A stretch of 64,000 nt of DNA from Xiphydria camelus (Eukaryota; Arthropoda; Insecta; Hymenoptera; Xiphydriidae): assembly GCA_963678675.1 (NCBI GenBank), contig OY783201.1, positions 16,175,769 to 16,239,768 on the forward strand, written 5' to 3'. Both the position numbers and the translations under genes were made by a program. The notes beneath the pieces are model-generated. The model did no database searches. It saw only the letters and a list, made by a program, of their open reading frames with translations, and was not told the DNA's origin. The stretch's first letter is position 1. Each line of letters begins with the position of its first letter. Shown here in pieces: positions 33,818-45,720 of this stretch.

Positions 33818-34243
33818 GTAGATATTGATTTATATTTATAATGAAAGAAAAACAATGTTTTTGTTAATGTTCCATTTAAACAAATAAATCAGTTAATTTT
33901 TTGAAATATTGCAACGAAAATGTTGATAAAAAAATTACTTCAGAGTGATCAATACTCTTTCTCCTGCAGGAACACACTCCCTCATATTTGTGTCCATCTT
34001 CTCTATGAAAGGGCTAACCATCCTTGTCAATTCCAGGTAAGATTCTTTCGACATCCGATAAAAAGCTATAAACTTTCTATCTGTCTGAGACAGTTCTTCT
34101 ACTGCTACGAACAGTCTAGAATTCAGATTTTCCCTTGTGTATGGATGGATCCAGTACTCCCTTTGTGTCCTGTACAGTCTGCGGTATTGATAATAATTCA
34201 TGATGTCTTCCTCATCTGATTCTGAATATTCAGAATTTGACAT
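32040..34243 (-). pseudogene. PIF/Harbinger DDE transposase
   Basis: Exon 1 34243-33939, intron 33938-32963, exon 2 32962-32040; sites ctgaa|gtaatt and gttacag|gtac join in phase. Exon 1 contains the N-terminal HARBI-type region (RENLNSRLFVAVEELSQTDR). Exon 2 contains the DDE_Tnp_4 core with catalytic Asp in GALDGKHIRI, Asp in VADEAFPL and Glu in KSIECVFG. About 405 residues, normal for the family. Two frameshifts, at ~32704 (two extra bases) and ~32490 (one base), disable it. MADF exon 2 lies inside its intron. Confidence 0.9.
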
Positions 34244-34278
34244 TGTAAAAATAAACCTGCACTGCTACACCAACTAAT

Positions 34279-34415
34279 TAAAACTGATTCACAGTGAGTC
34301 GAATCCGTGTGCGCGCCGAAGTAAAACTGATTCAGAATGAGTCGAATTCGTGTGCACGCTGAAGCAAAACTGATTCACAATCAGTTGCATCCGTGTGCGC
34401 GCCGAAGTTTCATTT
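34279..34415 (+). repeat. Three ~44-bp tandem units near Harbinger right end
   Basis: Units begin aaaactgattcac at about 34279, 34323 and 34367; subterminal repeats of this kind often bind transposase. Confidence 0.8.
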
Positions 34416-35107
34416 TGGTTGCAAACTGGTTTTAGAGCAAACTGGTTTGCAACCTTTGTCTCAAATCGGTCGCACCGTGGGCGCTGGGCCTAACCCTGAC
34501 TACACATGGTCCAACCATGACGACAAGCACCAGGGCCACATCGCATCATACCACAACCAAATAGGTTACCGAATTGAATTATCCCCTTGGTTTATTACTA
34601 AAGAATAACCATATAACACACCTATTTGCTTATCTTGATGATTGCATGTTTTAGCTTCAAGTTTTGATACCGTATTCACTGATACTGGAAAACTTTTTTC
34701 ATTTTTCCCAAGCCATTAAGTGCACAATATGTTTTACTTTCACGCTCCAAATTCGGTATTGCCACGAAAAAATCGCTGTTACCAACAAAAGTTTTACCAC
34801 ACTTGCACGTATTTAAGTGGAACTAGTGTTATAAGCTGAAATATCGCAATGGGCCGACCTAGACGACGGGCCGACCCTGACGATATTCCCCTACATTGAA
34901 GTTAATTGCACAAATTAATAACTCTTCTCCACACGAATAAATAAATTGTAAATACTTCAAATAAAGTAGTAAAAATATGGTAGCGTCAATCTTTAGCCGT
35001 TACGAAAACTGAGGAGTAGACAAACACAAACAATGTTACGAGAATTCAGTAGCGTCACTGCTACGTCATTTCTACCTCTCCCCTGCCGTCTCACCGCTCG
35101 AACGTTA

Positions 35108-35764
35108 AGCGGCCCTCACACGATCAGTATTACTGACAGTATTTCATAAGTATTTCATAAGCGGCCCTCACATGATCAGTATTACTCACAGTATTTCATA
35201 ATTCACCGCACACGATCAGTATTTATGTCAGTATAGATTTGTAGTTCGTAGAACGCCGTTGTTTATCTGTACTATAATTTTAAAGAATGGACAAGAAATA
35301 AAAGGCTTGCATTGCAATTACATTATATTGTACAAGTTTAAAGGATCGCAAAAAAAAATTGACGTAAAGTTTTATATACTCTTTTTTTTTGTCCCAATCT
35401 GAATATTCTTTCGTTGTGATGTTCACAACTCAGGCATTGACCTACATACATCGATAAATCTTTTTAGTACGGATTTTTTTGTTTCTTCTTGTTCATTCCC
35501 GAAATCGGAGCCGGGTGAGCCTATGTACGACGACACGGGCTACGTTGCTTCCATGGCTGCGCTGGAAATACTGTTCAATTACTGATGCTCTTGCACTCTG
35601 ACGATCAGTATTTTCATCAGTATTTTAGCTCCGCCCAAATACTTTCAGGGTCCCGAAAGTATCATCAGTATACTGATACTCCATCAGTATTTGCCCTCAC
35701 ACGGTCAGTAATATTGTCAGTATTTCGAAATACTGTCAGTAATACTGATCGTGTGAGGGCCGCT
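35108..35764. mobile_element. Harbinger-type MITE, TTA target
   Basis: Inverted ends AGCGGCCCTCACACGATCAG with TTA on both sides (35105-35107, 35765-35767). Numerous cagtatt repeats lie at both ends; no coding sequence. Confidence 0.8.
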
Positions 35765-35944
35765 TTACAATTAGCATGCTACGCTACGTGGTACCTATCC
35801 CTCCCCTGCCGTCTTCCCATTCGACCGCTTACGCAAGCATCGCATCCAAGTGGTGTCGCCGCTGACGCACTCCTCCTCCTCTGCCGGTCCCGCCGCCCCG
35901 TACCTAGTTCCTCGATAGCCAGGTGGCTTCATAGTGGCTTCATA

Positions 35945-36319
35945 CCGTATGTATCATGCCAAATTAAACAAGCAGATATACCGATATTGCCGAAACTTTA
36001 CTGACGGTCAAGAATTTTATAGTTAGAGTTGGCTTGAAAAGAGTGCGCTTTGTGTGCTGCGTGAGAGCGAAAAGTGTCAAACGTCTGATTTCCCGATAGC
36101 TGTTAATTCAAGAGATCGAAGTGTTTCGTCTATCATTCAATACTTCGATTTTCCGAATTGACAGCTATCGGGAAATTAGACGTTTGACACTTTTCGCTCT
36201 CACGCAGCACACACAGCGCACTCTTCTACAGCCAACTCTAACTATAAAATTCTTGACCGTCGGTAAAGTTTCGGCAATGTCGGTAATTCTGCTTGTTTAA
36301 TTTGGCATGATACATACGG
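35945..36319. mobile_element. 375-bp foldback MITE, second copy
   Basis: Same length and ends as 1678-2052, TA on both sides. Inserted between 'gtggcttcata' and 'ttcacagtag' of copy C; copy D retains the uninterrupted version. Confidence 0.9.
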
Positions 36320-36559
36320 TATTCACAGTAGTGGCACTGTGGGACCACGCGGTGACTTTGAGAAACATCACAGTGATGTCTTGGTGCGTGCCCACTGGGG
36401 TATCACTGTGGCATCACGCAGTGTACAAAGTAGATAAAGTAGGATTTTTTGCAAAAGGATAAAGTAGGATTTTGCACGCAGTGACTTTACCGAGGTTTTT
36501 CACTGTGTGCCCGTGCAGTGCCGCCGCCTGCCACCCGCCTAGAGTGTCACTTTTTTTCA

Positions 36560-36653
36560 CACCCCACCGGGATTTGAACCTGTGATCTTCGGAATACGAG
36601 ATGCTTCGAAACTGGGAATGCTTTCGCATTCTACCAATTGAGCCACCGACTCT
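36560..36653 (-). ncRNA. tRNA-like Pol III module (copy C)
   Basis: Minus strand: A-box TGGCTCAATTGG, B-box GGTTCAAATCC, with a longer variable region than copies A/B. Same place relative to the CCCCGATAGC end as in copy D. Confidence 0.6.
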
Positions 36654-37497
36654 CCAAGCGCGGTGTTGCTTCACTCCGGTCAGAATATAGAAACCGGACA
36701 TGCGACAGTGACTGCTCTCGAAGGTTCTTATTAAATTTTGTAAAATAATTTGATTTTTCTTTTTCAAAATAAATGTCAACATAACCACGTAACATAAACA
36801 AAGAATTTCTAAATAAAAGTAGTTTTAAAAGTGCAAGTGCAATAAACCCAATTCATAAGTGATGAATATCGGTATCGAAGATATCTTATTAATTCTAGGA
36901 GAGTCAAAAATTCCGCTAGTGGAAGGAGAAGCGGTATTGAAAGCAGGTTTGTATTTTCCTGCGGAATCAAAAAGAGAAACCAAAACGCAGTGAAAATCAC
37001 CGCTTCTTGCGTACAATCGTCACATGGTACTATTTGCCCTACTGATTTATGTACAGAAGCGTTGCAAAAACATGTTTGCGTCTTCCTCTGGACCAGCTGC
37101 ACTTGCACGTTACTTCTTTATTGTTATTTACCAGTAAGATGTTCACTTTAACTTCGTGAGGACCACTTGTTACATGTGACGGTTGTACGCAAGAAGCGAC
37201 GATTTTCACTGCATTTTGGTTTCTCTTTTTGATTCCGCAGGAAAATACAGACTGCTTTCAATACCGCTTCTCCTTCCACTAGCGGCCTTTTTGACTCTCC
37301 TAGAATTGACAAGATATCTTCGATACCGATATTCATCACTTATGAATTATTGGGTTTATTGCACTTGCACTTTTAAAACTACTTTTATTTACAAATTTTT
37401 TGTTTATGTTACGTGATTATGTTGACATTTATTTTGAAAAAGAAAAATATCAAATTATTTTACAAAATTTAATGAGAACCTTCGAGAGCAGTCACTA

Positions 37498-38711
37498 GGT
37501 TCGTTCCAACTAACACGAGGACTGGTTCTTAACTCGACGGAGTGTGCGCAGTCTGACCCAGCCGTTCCAACAAACACACAACTAGTTCTAGAACGATTCC
37601 AAAGAGCGTTCCAACTGCGAACTGTAACAGAACTGGTTCTCGAACGGTAATTTCAGTCCCTAGTTCTGAGTTGGAACGATTTTCTAGCACATGCGTAGTA
37701 AGGCGCGAGACGCACTCTATTTGAATCGGTGAGTCCAAGAACAGTACAAATGCATAAAGATAGTTTCGAGAAAAAATGAAAAAACATAATAACTTCACAA
37801 TGAGTTAATGGCCATCATTTCAAGCTCTTGAAAACTGTAATGAGGGATGCTAAATACGTGGATTTTCTTATGACTGATAGGAATCGGTTCTTGACAATAT
37901 ATGGAGCTTAGAATTTTTAACATTTTGGCTATCTATCTTAACTCAAAACGTCATTTTTTGGACTTATACTGTTCTTGGATTCACCGATTCATTTCTATTC
38001 TGATGCATTGAAGGATATTTTAAAATATGCTAAACTTGCTCTAACAAATATTGTTTACTGGCAAAGGTTTAAGTACTAGTACGGAGAAAAAACTGAACTG
38101 TTAATTCCGATGATAACATTAAAAAGGGTCAAAGGAAATTTTTAGAAATTGCGGGAAAAACATGATGGATAACAGAAAACATTTTTTTATTTGGTAATAT
38201 AATATGTACATGATTCTATTATGTGTATATTATCCTATTCTTTATATAAAATACTGTACGACTTAAGCTATTATATCATAGTATTTTCATTCGCAATTTT
38301 TTTCAACTGCTGTTATAATGAATCTGAATATAAGGAGATAATTTCCTTGAGAAATCCAGTTAACAAGCTGGTAAAATTAAATAGTATCATATAGAATACA
38401 TCGTTGGGAATTATTAAAATTCTTCATTGTATGGAATGATTTCGTCCTGGCGTAAATTTTATACTTCATGTTCATTAATTCGTCCTTCATTTTGAAGTGT
38501 TCGTTAAATCTGAAAGAAGCGTACCTATTATCAAAACGATTATCATCAAATGAAATATGAATATTATAAAATGAAAATATCCTGATTACAATCTAATAAT
38601 AATTAAATAAACTTACTCCAGAAAATCGAAGTCGATATTTGAATGTTCACTCTGTATAAGCGCCCAGCAACCCCAGAAGAAATGAGATAAAGGAGGAAAC
38701 TTAAACCTTGG
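37498..38711. other. No recognisable gene
   Basis: Starts with repeated gttccaac / gttggaac words (37498-37680), then an inverted pair gaatcggtgagtccaagaacag (37726-37746 with 37968-37990), probably a small decayed foldback. The remainder to 38711 is AT-rich and featureless. Confidence 0.4.
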
Positions 38712-39321
38712 TTAAAGTTTAGTAACAGTATCTTCGGATACATCTGTGGCTTCATTGTACGTACGAAGATATATTCTAAGCCAAGCCCTTTGCAATGTTT
38801 CCTCCGGATACAGAGAAAAGTCAGGATTATCTATACCTGAAAAAAGAAATAAGAGATTTTGTATTACTTCTATGCTATAAAAATGATTAGTTTGTGATAA
38901 ATGGATAATTTGATTACTAGCAAATTCAATAAAATGATGATTATGACCGGAGTGGAGCAACATCGCGCTTGAAGAGTCGATGGCTCAATTGGTAGAATGC
39001 AAGCATTCCCAGTTTCGAAGCATCTCGTAGCCTGAAGATCGCAGGTTCAAATCCTGGTAGGGTGTGAAAAAAAAAGCGATACTACTAGGCGGGTGGCAGG
39101 CGGCGGCACTGCACGGGCACACAGTGAAAAACCTCGGTAAAGTCACTGCGTGCAAAATCCTACTTTATCCTTTTGCAAAATCCTACTTTATCCACTTTGT
39201 ACACTGCGTGATGCCACAGTGGTACCCCAGTGGGCACGCACCAAGACATCACTGTGATGTTTCTCAAAGTCACCGCGTGGTCCCACAGTGCCACCACTGT
39301 GAAGCCACCTGGCTATCGGGG
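38712..39321 (-). mobile_element. CCCCGATAGC-family transposon, copy D (one end)
   Basis: Right end ccaggtggctatcgggg|TA. Read on the minus strand it parallels copy C up to and past the tRNA-like module. Further in, 38838-38712 is exon-like (tttcag then IDNPDFSLYPEETLQRAW ... VTKL and a stop), so longer family members probably encoded a protein that I do not recognise. The other terminus was not found. Confidence 0.6.
38975..39067 (+). ncRNA. tRNA-like Pol III module (copy D)
   Basis: A-box TGGCTCAATTGG and B-box GGTTCAAATCC. Close to copy C in sequence, including the extended middle region. Confidence 0.6.
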
Positions 39322-39492
39322 TAACGCTAGAAAATTGCAGCCCCTCGGTAAAGAAGTTTCACTTCAAAAAATTGTTCGCAGAAAGAATTTGAAAAGGAAA
39401 CATGTTCTACTCTTAATGAGGAATATGCTCGTGGAGGGAAATACGCGAGTTCTACATCACACTGCATAACAAATTGAAACCTATGAGAAATA

Positions 39493-39705
39493 CACCCGTG
39501 CTCACGAAATCTGTCGCTGGTGACTTTTTTTAAACCTTATTTTTAAACGTACTAACCAGTGAACAATTAATTCTCATGCCCTCATTAGCTACGGTGACGT
39601 CTACTCTCGTTAATGAAAGCACGAGGATTGATTAATCATTGGTTAGTACGTTTAAAAATAACATTTAAAAAAAGTCACCAGCGACAGATTCCGTGAGCCC
39701 GGGTG
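39493..39705. mobile_element. CACCCG-type foldback MITE
   Basis: 213 bp, TA on both sides, arms with gaaatctgtcgctggtgac. Same family as 8194-8406. Confidence 0.85.
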
Positions 39706-39808
39706 TACAAAAAATCACTCTTAAAGCAAATACAAGCCTAAATCATATAGACGATTGTATTTTTTATATTTCATTAACTGATATGATTTCTTTAATTAAT
39801 GATTTCAG

Positions 39809-39936
39809 TCCTTACTTTTTAATCCAACCATCGAAAGGAGTAGTTGAGCAGGGAGAGTCTATGCAGTTCACCGTACATTTTTTCTCACCAAAGGCGAGTG
39901 AAATCGAATCAATACTCTATCTCATTTATGAATCAG
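39809..39936 (+). CDS. Single exon with ASH/MSP-like fold
   Basis: Bounded by gatttcag and gaatcag|gtaagtaa, both strong splice sites. It encodes PYFLIQPSKGVVEQGESMQF and ends ...ILYLIYES. The F.I.P..G.L..G....V.F.P pattern is the immunoglobulin-like ASH/MSP repeat of ciliary proteins such as the Hydin/CFAP group. No neighbouring exon of the same gene is seen within reach, so gene identity is open. Best candidate for genuine host coding sequence in the window. Confidence 0.55.
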
Positions 39937-39970
39937 GTAAGTAACACAAATATTGCACCATAGAATTATC

Positions 39971-40926
39971 AATTGAGGAACAGAAGTAACAAAGGGGCTA
40001 AGTGCCAAAACTGTGAAACAGATATTTAAAGAAAACGTTCCATATTCAAATAACAGACTTTTAATTTTCAAATCATTATCTGACATATTATCTGCCTTAT
40101 GCCTAAATATTCTCCGACAAAAACAACAGAAAAAAATGAAAACTTGTGAAAATAATGAGGAAATTTTTAAAAAATTGGGAAACGGGCTAAGTGTCAGTAT
40201 ATTATTTGGTCAAATTAGCGTAGAATGCTTGGTGTTTATTGCCTTGCAGATAAGGAATCATTGATTTTAAGTGTTTTTTCTTGTTGTTACCGACCTTACT
40301 TATGTCTGGTAGCTGGTTAATTGAGATATTTTTTTAGAGCTTCCGTGGTTTTTCCTCTTTTAAGTATCGGAGTTACTTTTCAAGGTGCTACTTCAGAAAA
40401 AAATTCAGCAGTAAACAAAAAAACAGGTTATTGGGAGTCAAATTTCAATCGTACAACTTTGCTAATATTCACTTCTTTGAGATTTAAGATCTTGTCGGCT
40501 GCCGCTTGTACATCAAACATTTTTTTCTGTGGTTACGGCTGCAGAATATTGTAAAGTAAATTTCAAAATGAATTCAGGACGTCGCGAACAAGGATTGGGA
40601 AGATGTAATACTGTCAAGTACACACACAGGCCGATTTGAAATAGTAGATATGTTTATCGTGTGGCACGAAACGATTTATTTCAGTAGGATGTAAACCAAA
40701 TGAATGCGCCACACAAGAATGCATACTACGGCACTTGACTCTTTTCATGTGAAAATAACCGAGCACTTGCAGAAAGCGTCACTTATCTGCCTCTTTTTTT
40801 ATGGAATTTGAAGTCCTGGCCATTTGATAGAATATAGTCGACAACACATAAAAAACCTATCTATATAAATATCTCATTTTTCAGCAAATTGGCACTTAGC
40901 CCCTTTGTTACTTCTGCTCCTCAATT
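39971..40926. mobile_element. TIR element, ends AATTGAGGAACAGAAG
   Basis: About 38-bp inverted ends with one mismatch (...aacaaaggggctaagtgcc). An internal partial repeat occurs near 40185. No coding domain; no certain target duplication. It lies just after the ASH-like exon, presumably in its intron. Confidence 0.7.
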
Positions 40927-41174
40927 TTCCAACAATTAATTTGGCATTTATTTTTTTTTAATTCGAAATTGACTTATAAAATAAGTGGAATACGGAACCA
41001 ATTATTATTAATAGAATAATCTCCGATGTTTTCCGTGATCTTGTACTATTTTTCGGAAAGTGGAATACTATCGCAATAGAATTTTGGTGGCTCTGAGGCT
41101 ATACAAATATCATTGCTTTCTTGGAGATCGTTCAATATTTTAAAGTATCCCGAGTCGAAATTTTGTCCCTATTT

Positions 41175-42250
41175 TGATGACCAGATCCCCTCCATTGAGT
41201 AGAAGCTAAGGCATCCAAAGTAGGTTCTCGCTCTATGTTATTTTGCTTCTACTTTGAAGCTAAGGTTGGAAAAAATTTCCTTATATATTCCACTTTTAGC
41301 TTCAAAGTAGGGGCAACATTTGAATCTGTCTGTCGCCAGCCACGCGTGGCAAGGTTTGTATTCGCCGCACAGATTTCGTGGATCGTGGGCAGCATGGGTG
41401 TTCCGTCGCACGATTGACGGGGCCCGGAATGTTCCGTTCGTACGCTTTCTGTACGAACGGAACGCTTTCTGTAATAGCGTACCGGTCGGAAAACCACTAA
41501 ATACGTTGTCTGGAACTTCCTCAGTTAACAAAAACTCCCCCCCGAGTATTCCTTGAATTTAAGTAACAATTTCTACTTTCCTTTCTTTTTCTCGATAACG
41601 AGTACAATAAAACTACTTCTTCGGTTTCCGAGAGAGAGAATCAGATTCTATATCTAAAAAAATTTCACCGAGGGATGCCATGCTGCGAGGTGCTAGTGTG
41701 GGCTACTACTGGGTTCAATATGCGGTAAATGAATAAAAACGTGGACGTGGAAAAGATGGGTTTGGTGTGGGCTGAACATGTGCCGTACATGGGCTGGGCT
41801 CAATTTGCGGTAGGCCTTAGGCGGGATTCACACAGAACGGATGCGTGGTGATGGCGTGGGACTGGCGTGGTACGGGCATGTGCCACCTGCATGTTAGCCT
41901 ATGGCGGGATTCACACAGAATGGGTGCGTGGTGGTGGCGTGGGACTGGCGTGGTACGATAGGCTAACATGCAGGTAGCACATGCCCGTACCACGCCGGTC
42001 CCACGCTAGTCCCACGCCACAGTTTTATTATTAGTTTTATTGTAGGTACTCGTTATCGAGAAAAAGAAAGAAACGTAGAAATGCTTACTTAAATGCGAGG
42101 AATACTCGGGGGGAGTTTTTGTTAACTGAGGAAGTTCCAGACAACGTATTTAGTGGTTTTCCGATCGGTACGCTATTACAGAAAGCGTTCCGTTCGTACA
42201 GAAAGCGTACGAACGGAACATTCCGGGCCCCGTCAATCGTACGTCCATTA
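41175..42250. mobile_element. Foldback element with nested repeat
   Basis: Arms ~41415-41620 and ~42035-42235 are inverted (cggaacgctttctgta, gaactctcccccc-type stretch). The centre (41820-42005) is a second palindrome of ggcgtgggactggcgtggtacggg, also seen at 55490-55580. Short 'ctttgatggccaga'-like repeats flank the region, recurring at 42555-42680, 45190-45290 and 60840-60960. Confidence 0.65.
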
Positions 42251-42990
42251 TATTTGGAACAGATTCTCTTGTACTTCTTATTCCTCTGAACAATTGTGGA
42301 TCGATTTCAGGTCGATTTCCTTGAACAGCAGTGGCTGAGAAACTACAAATATTAGCTCTCTATACACTTCCAGCAGTGTGTCACGAACTAGAATTCACCA
42401 GTTTTCAAGTCCTTATATGCTGGAGACCGAAATTGTTCTAAGTCCCGTTCGTCATGTTGAAAATATTCTAAGTCCGAAACTGACCATTTTTCTGTTATTG
42501 AAATATATCGTAGGTTTTTTACTTATAATTTTTAATTTCAATACCTTTTGTTTCTACGCAGTAAAGGGGCCATCAAAATAGAAGCAAAATTTTAATTAGC
42601 GACGAGGCCCCATTTTGAATACCATAGCTCCTACACAGTGGAGGTGTAGTGGCCATCTAAGTAGGGGCAAAATTTCGACTCGGGTTATCTTTTATTGGTC
42701 TTTTCGTACGGTACCGGAAACACTTATCATAATATGGTAAAGTTTCATATCTGGTATATTTTTATCTGGCACGTCATATAGCTTCCTTCTTATATCTCTA
42801 ATATCCGATATTTTGACTTTTTGTCATATTGTTAGGTTTTATTATCATGCGAACAAGGCCGCATAAATTTGTTTAAGTCAGGATCTGGGTCTTAGTATCT
42901 GTAACATAAGAGCGCTACCCTGTACAGTTTTCTGGATAACCTAACCTAACTTAATATATAACCTAAACTAATTCATATAAGTATAATAAA
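42251..42990. other. No recognisable gene
   Basis: AT-rich; aacctaacctaactt near 42937 is a common insect interspersed motif. Nothing else. Confidence 0.4.
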
Positions 42991-42999
42991 TACTTAATC

Positions 43000-43324
43000 T
43001 TACCTTTCAGGTGTTCTTCTTTGCTTCTTATTAGCTTTTTTCTTATTCTGCTCCCTTCATTGGCATCACCTACAGCTACTGTATTTCCTAAAATATCGCC
43101 TTCCATACTTCTTGTATTAAATTCAAATTAAACTTCTAAACTACGTGAACTTATTTAAACGTAAACTTATCTAAACTACGTGAATTTATTATAAATTTAC
43201 GAAGTGTTTGCACGTTATTAAGGCTCCGTGACTGCACTGAGTTTAAACATTGGGTCTCACGAACACAGTACGGTGATGCCACTACGTATCACTGCGTGCA
43301 AATGCACGCTTTTTGTTATCGGGG
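43000..43324 (-). mobile_element. CCCCGATAAC-ended relative, with a coding first exon
   Basis: Minus strand starts CCCCGATAACAAAAAGCGTG and keeps the cgtagtggca..caccgt repeats of copies A/B. Then ATG at 43108 opens MEGDILGNTVAVGDANEGSR, ending at a donor g|gtaaga near 43004. This looks like the 5' end of a longer, coding member of the family. Product unknown; the right flank does not show a clean TA. Confidence 0.45.
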
Positions 43325-44222
43325 TTATAAACGTGAATATAAATTAAAAGCAAAGAAAGAGAGAGATAATAGTTCACTTTGATATTCTCCATAACTATAT
43401 ACTAATATAAAGTATAAACTAGTCTCTGTAATACTATCAGTAATATTCAGCTGTTAAAATTCTATAAAGCTGATAATAGGTTTGTTATAATATAGCAAAT
43501 TTTGGAATTTGTGAAACTGGTTATTTATAAATTGTATTGACTTTTCATCAGAACGTCTGTTATGTAGAATAATGAGGCTGGAAATAGAGTTTCAATTTTG
43601 TCTGAGGTCCAGCAGGTCGAAATTAGAGTTGGAAGTATACTCAAATTCTTATTTACCATAAACCTGTTGCCCATAAACCATAAACCATCGTGCTCAGATG
43701 ATCACGAAATTAGGGTTACACCTACAGCGGCAAACCAATCTTCAAAGAAATGAGGTTTTCCAGGTATAGAATTGAAAAATCAGTAGAGGTTCAAAAACGA
43801 GTTATCAATACTGTGAGCATGTTATTTCCGGATCCTTTATCATTGTTCAAAATCGCAAATGCAAAGCTCATTCCGTTAATCAACCACGAGCGTTCAGAAT
43901 TTTATGGATAATAATTATTTCTTGTATTTAATACATGTATTGAACATTAATAAACTATTGAATGCTATAGTAGAGAGAGAGAGAGAGGTATTATATTTAT
44001 TGATATAAATTACTATATTTACTTATATTCCTTGCTTTTCATTAACGAGTCATCGAATTTAAAAATGATAATGCGATATGATTATAATATAGATATATCT
44101 AAGGTTACATGTGAATAATGATGCTTAACGTCATAGGTAACAAGACGTTTGAAGTGTATTATTTGTGTAAATGTCTTACTATTTTAAGCAACTTATTCAT
44201 TTAAAGATTCTATGAATATTAA
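43325..44222. other. No recognisable gene
   Basis: AT-rich with a short (GA)n at 43974-43988. No domain or repeat shared with the rest of the window. Confidence 0.4.
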
Positions 44223-44944
44223 GGGGGTATTACTGTCTAGACGCTTGTTTTTAAAGTAATGTTTAGGAATTAATTTTGCGAAAACTGTCACACCTACAGT
44301 ACCGGGGTTTTTGACGCATAATAAGACATGTTTCAACTAACAACATACATTTTTATAAAACATTTTATTGGAATCTGTACAAGTTATGCGCTGTTATGCA
44401 GATCGTGGCGTGAGACGCTCGTCCAATCGGGCGACCATATTGTGGTGGTCCTAATCGTCTGAGACAGAAGAACAAATTTTTTTTTAAATCTATATGAATG
44501 TAGTTATCGTTTGAACTAGAACTAAGTAGGTATGAAATTTTTTATCGCAATCGCAGCTGTTTGAAGATTACAGTTTAATTTTCCCGAAAAATTGTCAACT
44601 AAAACATGAGAGCAGGGCTCAAATATTCAAGCTATCGGTATTATTCTAGTTCAGACCATAGGTGAAGGTTCCCTCGAAATGTGTGCAAAACCAGAAGTCA
44701 ATCGGTCCAATAGTTTTTGAGAAAAACGTGCGCCCGACTTGAAAAATGTCGTTTCGAGAAAAACGCGTTTAAAGTTAATGACTACCTGCTGCGCCCCAAC
44801 GCACCGCAGCCTTCAAGCCTCTGTAACTATGGGAGTTCTACGAATTTCAAATTAGTATTTTTGAGACACATTCTCAAACCCCCAAATTATAAGAAAATGC
44901 AAAAAAAAATCGAATTTTTGAAGCGTCTAGACAGTAATACCGCC
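44223..44944. mobile_element. TTAA-target MITE, ends GGGGGTATTACTGTCTAGAC
   Basis: 22-bp inverted ends (one mismatch), TTAA on both sides (44219-44222, 44945-44948). Interior shares gtttcgagaaaaacgcgtttaa with the 16216-17511 element, so it is probably a deletion derivative of the same superfamily. Confidence 0.8.
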
Positions 44945-45344
44945 TTAAGACAGTACCATGTGTCTTATGATTATAGACGGAAAATAAAATTAATGTCTTC
45001 TTGAGAAAAGACAGAAAAACGTCTTCTCGAATAAGACACTATTCGTGTCTTGAATTTCTGATCAATACACTTATCCGTCTTATTTTACGTCAATAAGACA
45101 CTTTTCCGTATTATTTTATGACGTTTTATCGAGAGGTCGGTTTGTAATGTACTTTGATTGCCAAAGCGACTTTTCAAACCTATTTTGATGCTATATAATC
45201 GTCGAGCTCCTATTTTAATATTTTTTGAACCCATCTGTAAAATTTGCTCCTGCTTTGATGGCCAGAGCCCCTTCACTGGGTAGAAGTTATGGCATTTAAA
45301 ATAGGGTCTCCTCGCGAGTTGAAAGAGCCTAGCCGCCTAGCAGG

Positions 45345-45720
45345 GTAAAAGTGCCCTTGCTTATTTTCGACAAATGGAATTTTTCTTACATTGATAACTA
45401 AAAAAAAATTATTCACAAAACTTCAGATTTTTATTCAACGAATTGCAGCAGTTATGTTTAAAAATCAATTTTTTCAATCTGTACACATAAAAAATAGAAA
45501 AAATGAATTAAAAATTTTGCAAAAATTATGAAAATTCAGTCACGTCTCAATATTTGAAACCACGTAAAAAACTGACTCCCGTACATATTTTAATGAAGAA
45601 AAAAATTGTTTTAAAAAATATTTATTAAATTATAAAAAATATGATTTCTGTTTAACTTTATCAATTAAATTGATGGAAATAAAATAGGTATATTTAACTG
45701 CAACTTTGATGTAAAAATAC
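45345..45720 (+). repeat. AT-rich dispersed repeat (inverted copy at 60328-60832)
   Basis: Starts cagggtaaaagtgcccttgc and matches the reverse of the second copy almost to catcaaagttgcagttaaa. No coding. Confidence 0.85.

Larger units (their letters stand above)
30693..34490. mobile_element. PIF/Harbinger transposon, two genes
   Basis: Ends GGCCCAGCGCCCACGGTG inverted, target duplication TAA (30690-30692, 34491-34493), matching the TWA target of PIF/Harbinger. It carries a DDE transposase (minus strand) and a MADF-BESS protein (plus strand), the two-gene set of this superfamily. The left end is duplicated in tandem. Both genes carry frameshifts, so the copy is likely dead, though otherwise complete. 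Confidence 0.92.
29832..34891 (-). mobile_element. pogo-like DNA transposon with a nested Harbinger
   Basis: Inverted ends GGGGAATATCGTCAGGGT, TA on both sides (29830-29831, 34892-34893). Without the 3.8-kb insert at 30693-34490 it is about 1.26 kb. It codes on the minus strand for the tail of a transposase-like protein. TA target and the C-terminal domain fit the pogo/Tigger group. Confidence 0.75.
35910..37497. mobile_element. CCCCGATAGC-family transposon, copy C
   Basis: Left end CCTCGATAGCCAGGTGG (one base off), split at 35944 by the 375-bp MITE, then matching copy D in reverse. It carries the tRNA-like module on the minus strand. The distal part is a large palindrome (36706-37020 / 37150-37497) whose two arms each encode the same short exon, MNIGIEDIL.ILGESK followed by a possible donor. 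Far end not identified. Confidence 0.65.

Noticed and set aside
42930..42965. Telomeric repeat
   Set aside because: Only a few cctaacctaac words, no TTAGG array; a common interspersed motif.
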